Shown piece after piece: positions 48,783 to 60,327 of a stretch of DNA of 64,000 bases. How positions within the stretch are numbered: position 1 is the first letter of the stretch; each line of letters begins with the position of its first letter. The position numbers and the translations under genes were made by a program. This stretch comes from Monarcha castaneiventris obscurior. Taxonomy: Eukaryota > Chordata > Aves > Passeriformes > Monarchidae. The notes under the pieces were generated by a model that saw nothing but the letters and a program-made list of their open reading frames with translations, was not told where the DNA came from and searched no databases. The stretch spans positions 629,501-693,500 of the forward strand of contig JAMPIT010000230.1 of the NCBI GenBank assembly GCA_026261815.1. Reading direction: 5' to 3'.

Positions 48783-49474
48783 GGGACTTGTTGGAATCCA
48801 AGGCACACCTCTGGCTGCCCTGGGAGCTCAGGGCACACCTCAGGCTGCCCTGGGGGGTCAGGAGCCCCAGCAAGGGGGTCCCAGGCCCTGGCAAGAAGCC
48901 CAGAATGGCACCGGCTTTGACCTCAGCCCATGGGAAAAGTTACCAACACTGCCAGAATCATTGCAAGCCACCAGAGTGTGAAAATGAGTAGTGGTTTAGT
49001 ATTTTACAAGGTAAAAAAGTAGATTTTAGGGGTTTTAATATAAGGACAAAGGGTTTAAGATGGAGGATTTTGGGGGTTGCCCTGTTCTTCCTCTTCTTCT
49101 CCTTCTCCTCCATCTTCTCTGGTGGTGGTGGCACAAAATGATTGGTAGAATGAAAAAGAGGTAGAAATGACATGTCTAGAACAGGTGCAAATGAATTGGT
49201 AGAGAACAGTAACTAATAAATGCGTTGTGAAGAATGGTTGGATGATGGAAAGGGCACAGAAAGGCCGGGACAGCCCAGGACTGGGCAGTGCCCGCTCGGA
49301 CTCGGCTGCATCAGATGTGCGGCCGGAGCTGAGAGCTGGCAGAGAGAAGGAGAAATCAACAACCTGAAACAACATCTGCAGCCGTTTCTCATCTGCTGGG
49401 GCTCGAGGTAAAGCTCCCCAGAGGTGAAGATAAGAACCTGGATTTGTGTGGAGCACCCAACTCCCACAGGGACT
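48783..49474 (+). mobile_element. Solo LTR, family A copy 2 (6-bp TSD)
   Basis: A 680-bp LTR (48,789-49,468) begins 'tgttggaatccaaggc' and ends 'acccaactcccaca'. A perfect 6-bp target-site duplication, gggact, flanks it at 48,783-48,788 and 49,469-49,474. AATAAA is at 49,215-49,220, leaving about 250 bp of R and U5. The strand opposite its pyrimidine-rich tract gives a long acidic open frame that is not a gene. It is nearly identical to the copies at 14,041 and 60,333. Confidence 0.95.
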
Positions 49475-51489
49475 TCCCATCCTGAACAACCCAGGAAAAT
49501 TTTTTTCCCAGGCTGTCAGGGGAATAATGAACCTCAAGTGGTTGCCCTGATGAAGAGGCTCACTCAGGGATGGCTGTGCACAGCCCCTGGTGTTTGTGTG
49601 CTCGGGTGATGGATGGGAGCTGTGTGCGTTGGAGAGGGCGAAATCCCAACTCCAGCTGTGCTGCTCAGCTGCAGATCTGGAAGAGCTGATCTGCTGCCAG
49701 GGGTTCTCATCATTCACTCAGAAACATCAGGCAGGCAAAACCAGGCTGCACCAGGAACATTCCTGTTACCTCTGGGGATTTCTTGTTGAGGAGTGTGGAG
49801 GATTCAGGAGTTTGGGCACGTGGGAGGTGTGAGTGAGGGACAAAAAGCAATGCCCACTGAATTTTACTTGCTAATAGAATGTAATCCTAACCCCTTGGCA
49901 TAGACTCCAAGTATGGAGTCAGTGGGTGAACCCACACCAAACCCAAAGGCTTTCTTGTGATTAACTGATTCCCAAAAAGGTTCTTCCCCTGTGAATCTCA
50001 CTCCCTCCTCTGGCCTCCTGTGGAGCCCCCAGCACAGAAAAATGCTCTCTGCCTCAAAATATGTCTTCTTTGGTGCTTAAAATGACACACACAGAGTTAG
50101 AAAACCTGCACAATTCTTTTGGATGTATGGATTTAATTCACTCCTGTTTCCAAAGACAGAATTTATCCAGTTTCTGGAGAAAATGGGGCATTTAGGAGGG
50201 TGTGTCTTGGAGACAATGGTCTGGAATGGCAGCCTCTTGCCTAAACGAAATATTACCAGATACTACAGGAAAATTCAGGAGACAGATTTGAAAACTCACA
50301 TCTCTTGTGAGTCCCAGAATGAAAGAGCTTGGTGTAGTTTGTTGAAATACTTGCTGAAATTTGCATTTCTTTTTTCAGTGCATCATGTATTCCTATGGGA
50401 AATTCACATATATTTGCCGTCCCATAAATGCAATTCCCTACAACATGTTTTTTCAACATATTTCACTTCTCTCCCCTTTCTGATCCTTTATTTTCCCCTC
50501 AAAAATCTCAAACACCAACATCCTGGAGGTTGTCTTAGCCTGAAGCAATGATTCAGTAGTAAAAAACCTACTCAATTCATAAAGTCAGTGACATAAAACA
50601 AAAGCCTTGGAGACAAATCTCTTTGAAAAAACAGAAAGAGAGAAAGACTTGGTTTTCACTCAGTGCTGGGCTTCATTTTGGAAATGTAAAGCTGATCAAA
50701 AAGTTGTCCAGATCTGAAATAAGCCATTACTTTAGATCTGCCCTCCAAACACTTGCCAGGTAAACAATTTTTCAAGCTGAGAAGTTGAATTCAGAGAGTT
50801 ACAAATTTGGATAAACTTCTGGCAAAACTGAACTTCCATAACCCAAACAATTCCATGATTCATCTGCAGTGCTAATATGGCTACATTATGTTTGCTTCTG
50901 GAATTTGTTCTTTGTAGTGCTGGCTTTCACTGCGCTGGATTTCTCAATTTACCCTGTATCTCTTTCAGATCTGACATATTTTTCTTGTCTGTACCTCAAC
51001 ATCTAAATACATGTTTCCTTTTCAGCTGCTACATTTCAATTCCACGGCCAAATTTATGGTCCATTGTTTTCCCTTAACCTTTCTGCTTGAACACTGAAGA
51101 TCTCTGTCCTGCGGTTCCTTCTTGTGAGCAAACAGCAGTGTGAAATAAAGGTCAGGTCAGCCATCCAGGCTCCTCTCCTCCTCAGAGAGCATCTGGTTTG
51201 ATGGAAATTCCCTTTGGGATGATACATCCACTTCAGGTGCAGTGCTGGAGAGGCTGAAATCAGCAGCTCAGTCTGAATTACTGATACCCATCATGTTTCT
51301 CCCTGGGAAGAGCATCATTCACGTGTGCAGTAAGGCTGAGCTGGCCATCAGCTCCCCAGGGATGCAGCATTTTTCCCAAAGGCAAGAAGCAGGATCAATG
51401 CTCTGGGTAGCTGAGCCTGTAAGAGCAGTAAATTCATCACCCTTGCTTGTATTCTCATGTGGATGCAGAGTTTGTACCATCAGCTCTGG
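49475..51489. other. Unique DNA, nothing recognised
   Basis: About 2 kb without a recognised repeat. A 142-codon plus-strand frame at 50,123-50,551 has no splice or family support and is probably accidental. Confidence 0.5.
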
Positions 51490-52067
51490 GGGCCAGCACA
51501 GGGAGGATCTGGAGCTGCTGGAGCTGGTGCAGAGGGGGCACCAGGATGATCTGAGGGATGGAGCAGCTCTGCTGGGAGGAGAGGCTGAGAGAACTGGGAT
51601 TGTTCAGCCTGGAAAAGAGAAGCTTTGGGGTGACCTAACTGTGCCCTTCCAGCACCTGAAGGGAGCAGACAAGGAAGACACAGAGAGAGAGAGACTCTTT
51701 CCAAGAGCCTGCAGTGACAGGACAAGGGGAAATGGCTTCAAACTGACAGAGGCCAGGGTTAGATGGAATATCAGGAAGAAATTGTTCCCTGTGAGGGTGG
51801 TGAGGCCCTGGCACAGGGTGCCCAGAGAAGCTGTGGCTGCCCCTGGATCCCTGGAAGTGTCCAAGGCCAGGTTGGACGGGGCTTGGAGCAGCCTGGGACA
51901 GTGGAAGGTGTCCCTGCCCATGGCAGGGGTGGCACTGGGTGAGCTTTAAGGTCCCTCCCAACTCAATCCATTCCATGATTCCATGACCCTTCTGTGATTC
52001 CATGACTCTTCTGTGATTCCATTACTCTTCTATGATTCCATGATTCTGTGATTCTGTGAGTCTATGA
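51490..52067 (+). mobile_element. CR1 LINE, longest plus-strand copy with expanded tail
   Basis: A 578-bp CR1 of the abundant subfamily. It runs from the ORF2 end ('ggatctggagctgctgg', 'gagagaactgggattgttc', 'cagcctggaaaagagaagc') through the complete 3' UTR. The terminal octamer region (about 51,969-52,067) is expanded to roughly a dozen ATTCCATG/ATTCTGTG-type units, far longer than in other copies. The long frame through it is broken ORF2-end and UTR sequence, not a functional protein. Confidence 0.95.
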
Positions 52068-52270
52068 TCACACCTCTTAGAAATTCTTCAGGGCAATTCT
52101 ATCAGCACTCCAACAATAAGTGGACTCTGCATGGGGCTCCATTTCATCAGAATGTTCCTCCTGTCCTGAAATACAAGGTAAAAGATGGAAAAATTATCAG
52201 CAGTACCATGCTCTTGTCTACCTGTACTCATTCTACTACTGACTGTGATGTCTGACTTGCCTAAACATAA

Positions 52271-52518
52271 CAGAATCACCGAATCGCAGAACAGGCTGGG
52301 TTGGGAGGGACCCACAAGGACCATCGAGAACAACCCCTGGCCCTGCAGAGGAAAACCTTAAAAATCCCACTCTGTGCCTGAGAGCATTGTCCAAGTGCCT
52401 CTTGAACTCTGTCAGGCTTGCTGCTGTGACCACTTCTCTTGGGAGCCTTTTCCAGGGCCCAGCCTCCCTCAGGGTGAAGAACCTTTTCCTAATATTCCAC
52501 CTAAACCTTCCCTGGCAG
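52271..52518 (-). mobile_element. CR1 LINE 3' fragment, divergent subfamily
   Basis: A minus-strand CR1 of the same subfamily as the copy at 3,760. Plus-strand reading gives 'cagaatcaccgaatcgcag', 'gggagggacccacaaggacc', 'cctggccctgcagagg' and 'gaagaaccttttcctaatat'. It faces tail to tail with the CR1 ending at 52,067. Confidence 0.9.
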
Positions 52519-53618
52519 GCTTAATGCCATTACATGTGGAATTTATGCATGAATACAGACAGATTTCTGACCTTCACTATTAATTTTCACCCTCTCCTTC
52601 CATTTCTAAGTGGAACTTTGTTGTCACTTCTTCGCTGTTTCATTTATATGTATTTCACCTCTTGTTGCTCCTTTTCTACTCCATGATATAAGGGAAGCAA
52701 GGACATGATAATTTTTCTCTTGTTTCATATTTTTCCCTTTGTTTGGCCCAGATGGAGAATTTCACAGGAATTCTAAATGACACAGGAAGCAGTTTCTGCC
52801 TGATTGACTCAGTCTTTGCATAACAGGAGCCGTACTGGGAATCTTCACTTTAGTACATAATTGTGGTAATCCAAAGGCATTCTCAGCCATGTGCATTTTC
52901 TTGTGTATGAAACACACTTGAAGCTGTTGATTGATGCACTTAGAATTGCTCCATGCACCATCTGCATCCATCTGTGCACGCTTGAACACTGTTCAAAAAC
53001 CTCACTCGATCACCATTAGAGAGAAGTGGTATTTCTGTTAATAGAGTGCATTAATAAAGCTCAAATGATATCTCGCTTCATTCAGCCCTATCAAATACAG
53101 TCATTGTATGATCGGTTTAAAATTAGAGAAGTCTCACTTAACATGTGTTAATGCTTCAAGCTCCAACTCTCATCAGTCCCACTAAAATTATTGCACAGAA
53201 CTACAGACTTATTTTGGAAGAAATCAAGAAGGAGCAGTCAAAAACTTTATGATTAAAAATTCAAAGCATTTTTAGAAAGGCAAATGTTTAGAAGTTTTTC
53301 TCCCCTTTTTATACATACCTTTTTTGGTCTGACAGGAAATTTGACCAAAAACTTTGAAAGTTGCCTCAAAAATTCATATGGAAGCATTCTTCAAACAGAG
53401 CCCTTTTAACCCCGGCCTTCTCATTTACATATTAATTTGCATATATCTCAGAACACACCAGTGATGCCTTCTTTCACTAATTATCAGTTCCCTGCCATTG
53501 AATATCCCTGTCTGGGATTTTGATAGGAATATAATGACCTTAAAATCATGACAAAGACAAAATGACTTTAAATATAGGCCACCCCAACAGAGATCCTCAG
53601 CACCTCTCTGACATCTCA
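52519..53618. other. AT-rich unique DNA
   Basis: No repeat or exon is supported in this 1.1-kb gap. Confidence 0.5.
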
Positions 53619-53664
53619 CACAGAATCCTAGAATCACAGAGTCACAGAGTCACAGAATCATAGT
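53619..53664 (-). mobile_element. CR1 3' tail only
   Basis: Repeated octamers 'cagaatcctagaatcacaga' and 'gtcacagagtcacagaatc' are the reverse complement of a CR1 tail. The body expected to the right is missing. It is abutted by an oppositely oriented CR1. Confidence 0.7.
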
Positions 53665-53700
53665 GCTGGAACTGGAGCAGTTCCCTGGAGATATTTTGGC

Positions 53701-53847
53701 TTCCCCATCCCTGGAAGTTTTCCCGGCCAGGATGGACAGGGCTTGGAGCAACCTGGTCTAGTGGAAGGTGTCCCTGACCATGGCAGGAGTGGAATTGGAT
53801 ATCTTTAAGGTCCCTTCCAACCCAAATTATTCCATGATTTTATGATT
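53701..53847 (+). mobile_element. CR1 LINE 3' end fragment
   Basis: A plus-strand CR1 tail: 'ttccccatccctggaagttt', 'ggatggacagggcttggagc', 'aaggtcccttccaaccc', then degenerate octamers. Confidence 0.9.
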
Positions 53848-53906
53848 GTGCCATCCATCAACCCTACATGGATACCTGGGTACCTCTGAGCAAGTCAAGG
53901 CAACAA

Positions 53907-54204
53907 CTGACAGAACAAGAGGACACAGTCTTATGTTGTGCCAAGGAAAATATAGGTTGGATATTAGAAAAAAGTTTTTTACAGGAAGAGTGATAAAATA
54001 TTGGAATGGTTTACCCGGGGAGGTGGTGGAATCACCATCCCTGGATGTGTTTAAAAAGAGATTGGATGTGGCACTCGGTGCCATGGTTTAGTTTAGTTGA
54101 GGTGTTTGGACATGGGTTGGACTCGATGATCTTGGAGGTCTCTTCCAACCTGGTAATTCTGTGATTCTGTGACTCTGTGATTCTGTGATTCTGTGATTCT
54201 GTGA
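53907..54204 (+). mobile_element. CR1 LINE 3' end with (ATTCTGTG)n tail
   Basis: A plus-strand CR1 of the 'ggaggtggtggaatcaccatc' subfamily. It includes 'ggttggatattagaaaaaag' and 'ggttggactcgatgatcttg', and ends in about seven ATTCTGTG-type octamers at 54,153-54,204, the clearest tail in the window. It is the third CR1 piece in 600 bp. Confidence 0.93.
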
Positions 54205-56356
54205 AATGACACCAGAGGACTTTCTGAGGACAACAGAATGGCGTCCCTTGTGAGAAAGTCCAATGCTTGCCTCAAAACACCTCTCTCTGAGGAGCTGAAT
54301 CACTCTCTGAATCCTACAGACAGCAAAGAGCAGCTCTGCCCTGACTGTGAGGGCACTGCAGGAGCCAGGTTTGCTCCCAGAGCTGCAGGGGGATGCCCAG
54401 CAGTGACGTCTCACTCCATCCAGGGAGACAAAGGTGAGAGGCAATGAATATGACTCAGGACTTTATGTAGTTAAATTCAGCAAAAGTTTTTTATCTGGAC
54501 CATTTTTAATGATGGACTCACTTTAGTCGGTTGTAATTTCAGGTAAAATCCCATAACAAAAAAAAAAATATGTATGGAAAATGCCATCCATAGATATAAT
54601 AGGATTATCATCAGACAGGATTCTTTGCTCTCCTAGACATAAGCTAGGGATGGCTCCAGATGAATATTTTAAAAGAGGGATTCCTCAGATGTGTATTTCA
54701 TTAGCTGCATAATGTCACCCCTTAGTCCCGAATCTGGAATTTTTTCCTTGACACATGAAGCTCTCAATCCACCCTGCGCTGCATTTCTCTGTTCACAGAG
54801 CTGCTCCCTTGTCAGGAGAGCTCATTTCCCAACAACACCAATTACTGTCACCTCCTTTTACTTGACATTAATTGCAAGACAAGCAGAACTAGCTGTACTT
54901 AGGCCTGCCAGGCTGATCTGCAACTGATTTAACAGCTGCATCTTTGCTTGCTGTTCAGTGCAGCAGTAGAGAAAACAGCTGTGCTGATTTCAGTTTGGGG
55001 GGAAAAAAGCTTTCGTTGGCTATTTTATTTTAAAAATCCCATCTAAGACGTGTTTGTAAAGAATCTTTTCTGAGATAAAATGCTCGTTGGAAATCAGACA
55101 GCACAGGCAGCAACTCTCATGTGTGTACTTAATCAGTAGAGTTTTTTGGGGGGGGATGGTTTTGGTTTCTTTCTTGATTATAGCAATGTTGAGGAAGCTG
55201 ATTAACCCAAAGCGAGTGATTTCAGTCAGAATATGCTCATGGGGAGGGAAAGTGAGGAGGAACCAACTGTTTTAGCTAGTCTTCACTATATATATTAAAA
55301 AATACAATTATTAGTTGTGTTATCTTTTGCTCAGCTTTGAGAAGGCAAGAACTAACACATTTTATACAGATGATATAATAATTATTTCTATACCTGTGTT
55401 TACACGCATTCAGTCCCAAGGCTGGACTGTCCTCATCCTGCTGACTTTCAAAGGGCCAGCACATCTCAGCAACTGAGATAATCTGTGTATAAAACCAGAT
55501 TTAAGGCTTTTTCTCCATAAACAGGAGATGGACCCTGAGCTTGAATCTATGGCTCTGCTCAGACACAGAGCAACGTCCCTGACCTTGTGTGCCTCTGTCT
55601 CTGCCTCTGTCTCTGGGTTAATCACGACTTTAATAGCATCTGTACCACACCATTTTAAAGCAGTCAAACAATTCTATGGGAGTGAAGTCCAGGCATTTCC
55701 TCAGGGGGCAGGGAGTGGGAGCCAGCTCTGTTTTTAATTAGAGTAATTGAGTTCATTACCCATAGCTGTCTTCTGAGCATACACAGGGTAGGAAGGCAAT
55801 GTGACCCCTTGGGAGAGGAAAGCTCCAGAAGTCTGATGTCTGAGATGATTTAGTTCCTAATCTGCTTCACAAAAAAAAAGCTCTTCACCTCTGGCATCCT
55901 TTATCTTGTCATCTCACTTCAAGTATTTTAGTGCTAAAACAACATCTGTCCTTCACTGTGTTTTTATATAACACTTGAAATGATGTGTTCCCCATCTGAG
56001 CTGGAGTATCTGAGAAGTGCTGATACAGAACACCAGGTTATGATTTGATACCATGATAGGGGTCTTTCCACTTAATTGTCTCGTTCTGATATTTAGATAT
56101 GAATTTCCCGTGTCAGTACCCAGGACCCATTAATTCCAAAGAGAAACTCACTGTTATGGGAAATTAGATGTAATTTGGTTTCTTCTCAGACACATCAAGT
56201 GGATTTTGCTCTCCAATAATGTCTAGGGTTTGAAGTTTACAGTTCCCTATGCATCAGTGGTGAGCTATAACTGCTTTTAACTCCCTCAGGGGTGGTGAAG
56301 CTCCAGACTGAAGGCATTTAAAATCCTACTGGGCATCCAAATCCCTCTTTACCATT
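54205..56356. other. Unique DNA, nothing recognised
   Basis: About 2.1 kb without recognised transposons. A CTCF-like core, 'cctcagggggcagg', is at 55,699-55,712, a single motif match and not called as a site. Confidence 0.45.
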
Positions 56357-56460
56357 GTGTTGGGTTTACATGGCAAGGGTCTGGAAGAGGGTGAATTCAG
56401 AGGTGGCTTCTGTGAGAAGGAGCTTCCCCTGTGTCCAACAGAGCCAATTCCAGCCATGGG
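56357..56460 (+). mobile_element. ERV LTR 5' fragment
   Basis: About 100 bp resemble the start of a common avian ERV LTR: 'tgttgggtttacatggcaag', then 'gaggtggcttctgtgagaag' and 'tgtccaacagagccaattcc'. The family assignment is from memory and unchecked. The rest of the LTR is missing, so this is a truncated remnant. Confidence 0.55.
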
Positions 56461-57774
56461 ATGTTCTCAACTGACTTCAGCAGCTCCCAGCATCCTCAGT
56501 GCAGGGATCCATGAACAATTTGCCATCAGAAAGAGATAAACCCTTTTAAGCATGGTTTCTCTGGTGCATTTGTAGGGTCCATCCTTCTGGTGATTTGATC
56601 TGCTCCCCGTAAAACTAATTTCTCTCTTCTGATGCTAAGGAGAATGTCAGCTGAAGATGTTTACATTGCAGATGTCTATAAATGGTCAGGCACCAGCCTA
56701 TATTTACAATTTGGATGTTCCCCAACTGATTCAGTCTGAAACATGAGATTTCCTGGTGCTTTAAGTTCATCTTATGAAATTAGAATTACATGTAAAGAGT
56801 ATTGTTTGTAGTCAGGCAAAGGAAATGGAACAAAGCAACTCTTGCTTCTGGAGCTGCCTTTGCATGGGGAATTTTGTGACTACATTGCTGAAAGATACAT
56901 CAGAAACTCAGCTTTCTGGAGGTTTTTCCAGCCTTAAATAATTTCAGCCCCCATGAATGACTTAATTTCAGCCTTTCTTCACCCAGCAGCTGCTCCACGT
57001 TTCCAGTGCCCCCCCACATGCACATCCATCTCATGGTGCATACACGTAAATGAATAGGATTTTAATATGAGCAGGGGGAAGTACTATAAAGCCAAACAAG
57101 ATTATGTTACAGGAATGAAATCAGATTACATCTCAGCTCCCCAGGTCGATAGGAGAATGGAGGGATGGACTGTATTAATTAAAAAAGATGATGTTTAGAC
57201 ATGCATGTGTGTCCATGTAAAGGCTGGTGCCAGCCATTTGCTGAGGTTACCACTGAGCTTGGAAGGGGAGGTGCATCTTTGAGAGGTGAAAAATGCTCTG
57301 CTTTGGGCTTGGCTCACAGAGAGGAGCTGCTGCCACAGAATTTTGGTGGTGGAATGTCTTTTTTAGAGCACCTTTTGCTACAGTAAGGTTGGGACTGGGG
57401 TTTTGGAGAGTGTCACCACCATCCCAAGTTGGCTTTACCTGAGCCAGCACAGGAGCCTGGTGCTAGCAGAGTGTTCCAGCACTTTTAGATTTTACATTCT
57501 AATGAGAGAAAATCTCTGATACACAGCTCAGACAGACTCTCTGACTGCCCATTGCTATGCACAGGCATTGAGGCAAATTTGCAGACTAATGAGAGTCCCT
57601 AATCCTTCAAACCCGTAACCCTGATATCTCTCCAGCCTCGTCAATAAAGAAAAATTTTGTGTGGTTTCCTGTCAGAACAAAAATATGATGGGCCTCCAGC
57701 CTCGTGGTGCTGCAGTAAACCTGGATCTAGCAAAGCACAGAGAGAGAAATTTTTACCAAGAATCCTCCCTCAAA
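56461..57774. other. Unique DNA; would hold the 3' UTR of the candidate gene
   Basis: If the minus-strand exon ending at 57,775 is real, its 3' untranslated region must run leftward through this stretch. I saw no minus-strand AATAAA within the first few hundred bases, which weakens but does not exclude the gene model. Confidence 0.4.
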
Positions 57775-57911
57775 TCAGCCTGAAAGCACATTTAGCTGCC
57801 TGTAGCATTTCCTTTTGACAAAGAAAAAAGCAATGATCATCCCCAGCTGTGACCCTAGCAATAAACACATTCCTATTGTCCTTCTCAGGCCATAAACCCA
57901 CGGTTTCTCTG
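57775..57911 (-). CDS. Candidate terminal exon: transmembrane helix and basic tail
   Basis: On the minus strand a good acceptor (branch-like ctgaac, then 'gtctttgtttccag') opens at 57,911 into 44 codons and a TGA at 57,775-57,777. After about 13 residues (AEKPWVYGLRR) comes a hydrophobic span of about 21 residues, TIGMCLLLGSQLGMIIAFFF, followed by a basic VKRKCYR and a short end. This is the shape of a type I membrane protein's stop-transfer segment with a very short cytoplasmic tail. The exon begins two bases into a codon (phase 1), exactly what the candidate exon at 58,163-58,303 supplies. The intervening intron would be 251 bp. I do not recognise the family. A chance open frame is the main alternative. 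Confidence 0.38.
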
Positions 57912-58162
57912 CTGGAAACAAAGACTCGTTCAGGTGCCAAGCGTGAAGGGCTGTTATTTGTACAAAAACCACGCTTTTAGGGGAAGTTCACAATCACTCT
58001 GAGGAGTCCATGTGCTTTCAAGCAGTGTGACTCCCCCATTCCCAGCAGTCTGCACATCATCCCCTTGGTGTTGACTTCTCTGCACTCACAGAAGACACAG
58101 AGTTTAAAATGTTGCTGTGTTCTTCCAATTCAATTTACCATCTTCTGCCTTCGATGGCTCAC

Positions 58163-58303
58163 CTGCTGTGGACCTAATTCTCCTTCCAGTTATACAAGGG
58201 TAAACCAGCAGGAAAAGCTCTCCCCAGCCCTGAGTTATATTGGAGGGAGGGAAAAAAACTGTACAGGTTCCCTTTGTTACAATAACACCAATCCTCCTAA
58301 GAT
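58163..58303 (-). CDS. Candidate internal exon, extracellular-like segment
   Basis: On the minus strand, 'ggaacccttttctttag' is a strong acceptor and CAG/gtgagc a near-ideal donor. They bound 141 bp that are open in one frame with phase 1 at both ends, the usual arrangement for exons of extracellular modules. The 46 whole codons include two cysteines about 23 residues apart, an SNIT N-glycosylation sequon, and alternating hydrophobic stretches (VIVTKGTCTVFF, ELFLLVYPC) that look like beta strands. The next exon downstream (57,775-57,911) matches in phase and supplies a membrane anchor. No upstream exon ending in phase 1 was convincingly found in the remaining 5.7 kb, so the rest of the gene may lie outside the window. 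Confidence 0.38.
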
Positions 58304-60327
58304 CTAAAGAAAAGGGTTCCAATAAACCATGACGATAATGCACTTTTTCTGTTTGATTTCAGAAAAAAATACTGGCCTACTGAGCCCTAAAGAGGACTTA
58401 CACAGGGGTTAATTAAAATTTATTAGGTATTTCATTATTCATTCCTTTTAATTTTGAAGAATAATAATCATTATTATGATAATGCTGTTATGACCCAGAA
58501 TATCAGCTAGTTTTAGAGAACAAAGAATTGTCTGAAAAGAGCCAAGAATTGTCTGAAAGGATATGATTTATCTGAAAGTACTGTGTAGATGTCTGTACCT
58601 TAGTTGTTTCTCTCAACTCTTTCAGAATCACTGGGAAGTAAGGATTTGTTGGGGATGATTAATCTCATGTTGAAATAAGTGTCTGCAATAAGTCAAAGGA
58701 ATCATCTGTTTCTCTCTATTACTCATAGCGAGAAATTCAGCTCCAGCTGAGCCATGTTCATCAACAATGCAGATTTCTCACTTTATGGGAGGTGTTTAAT
58801 CATGGGGTCAGACTCTAAGGTTATACTTCTACAGAGGGAAAAACAATTTATATTTTGAGGTGAGATTTCTATCCTTTAAATGCAGGTACTCATGGGTGTT
58901 GTGCTGCTGTTCACCAGCAGTATTTGCTCATCTTGAAAGTTTTTATGGGCTGATGGGAATGGACACAGTGAACAAGAAAGGCACTCAAGAAACAATTTGC
59001 CAACTCAGAGTTTTGTCCATCTCTGCTTACCACGAAAATCATCCTATACATTTTTGCTCTTCCTCTGAACAATATTTTTTTCATCCAAATAAATCTGCAT
59101 GTCTTTTTGAGACAAAATCGCAGTTTCACTGGATTTCTGCATCTGTGGAGGCTGACTGGAAGGAATGGGTTGTGCAGGATTCCCTTTGAACTGCAGGCAG
59201 CTTAGAGACACTTCCCTTATAGCTATTTCCTAGCATCCAAATCCCATTAGAAACCCCCAAATTCAGTATTTTCCACGCTTCTGAGGGGCTGCCTTGGCTT
59301 TCTTCTCTCTTTGAAAGGTGCTGAAAATCCAGAGGAGTGAAAATTGTGTTTTCTTTCCTCCTTGTCCGTGTGATCCCTGCAGATCCCTGCCCTTTGCACT
59401 GTGCTTGACTCTAAGGAAGAGCACACAGGCCTTAAGCTTTAAGCACACTGTCAAAAATCATTATATCTTCTAGACAGGAAAGACAGGTTGGGGAACAAAA
59501 AATAAAGAAAAAAGACCAGATTCTTGGAGTAGATTTCAAGATGCTTTACTTTGTCCTTAGGATTTGGAGATGTTATATAATGTACTAATCAAAGAAGAAA
59601 ACATCGTGGGTGGTTTTGTTGTGGGTTTTTTTCCTTTTTTAATGTTTTTCTGTACTTGTTACTACAGCCCTGCAGATCTGCTCAGCAGTCATTAGAGGCA
59701 GGTTTTCTGTGGATTTCTTTGCCTGTCCTGTCTCTGTGGAACCTGGGGAGTGATCAGGATGCAGAGCAGAGAGAACAAGAGTTGGCAGGAATAGCACCTT
59801 TCCTCCTGAACACCCCTCTCCACATTCTCTGTGCTTCAACATTCCATCTTCACCACCTCCTACCCACAGGAAAGACTTTTGTGAGCTGCTCTGCAGCATT
59901 CCCTGCTCCATCCACCACCCCACGGCTCCTGACCCTTCCACAGCCCTTGTTCACAGGAGGGAAGAGATCTCCTGGGTTTGCTCTGGAAAAGGAAGCTGAA
60001 GAAGCCAGTGGCAGATGCTGATCACCAAATTTTCCCTTGGGATGGAGCCCAGAGCATGACAGCCCTGCCTTGGAAGGCGGTGTAAAAGCAGCAGGACTGA
60101 GGGAAGCAGTGGCACACTTTGCAGTCCTCAGGAGCAGTGGTGGTGCTCTCTTCTATAACCAGGCTGTGCTGAGTTTCAAGCTCGAATGTCCACAGTAATG
60201 AGGATCAGTATTAACACCTCATTATATCAGTCAGACTGGCAGCACCTTTGTTTGCTGCTTCTGAAGGACTCCACAAGCCTGGAGAATATTCCTTCGGCAC
60301 CTGAAGTCCACTTGGTAAAACTGCATC
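58304..60327. other. Unique DNA, upstream flank or intron of candidate gene
   Basis: A direct repeat 'agaattgtctgaaa' occurs at 58,524-58,560. A minus-strand open segment near 58,992-59,146 has a good acceptor and a gtaagc donor, but its phase does not join to the 58,163-58,303 exon. No recognised repeat family is present. Confidence 0.4.

Noticed and set aside
49055..49717. A 220-codon minus-strand frame, with similar frames at 60,599-61,150 (minus) and 14,015-14,455 (plus)
   Set aside because: All three lie antisense to the same LTR family and share the same acidic translation of a pyrimidine-rich tract. They are a property of the repeat, not independent genes.
50123..50551. 142-codon plus-strand open frame
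   Set aside because: Lacks any domain or splice support and is probably accidental.
51242..51949. A 235-codon plus-strand frame, the longest in the window
   Set aside because: Most of it is the CR1 ORF2 end and 3' UTR of the copy starting at 51,490. The upstream part has no family resemblance or splice support.
58992..59146. Minus-strand segment with acceptor 'cccattccttccag' and donor gtaagc, considered as the exon before 58,163-58,303
   Set aside because: The open frame reaches the donor in phase 0, while the downstream exon needs phase 1. The other frames contain stops.
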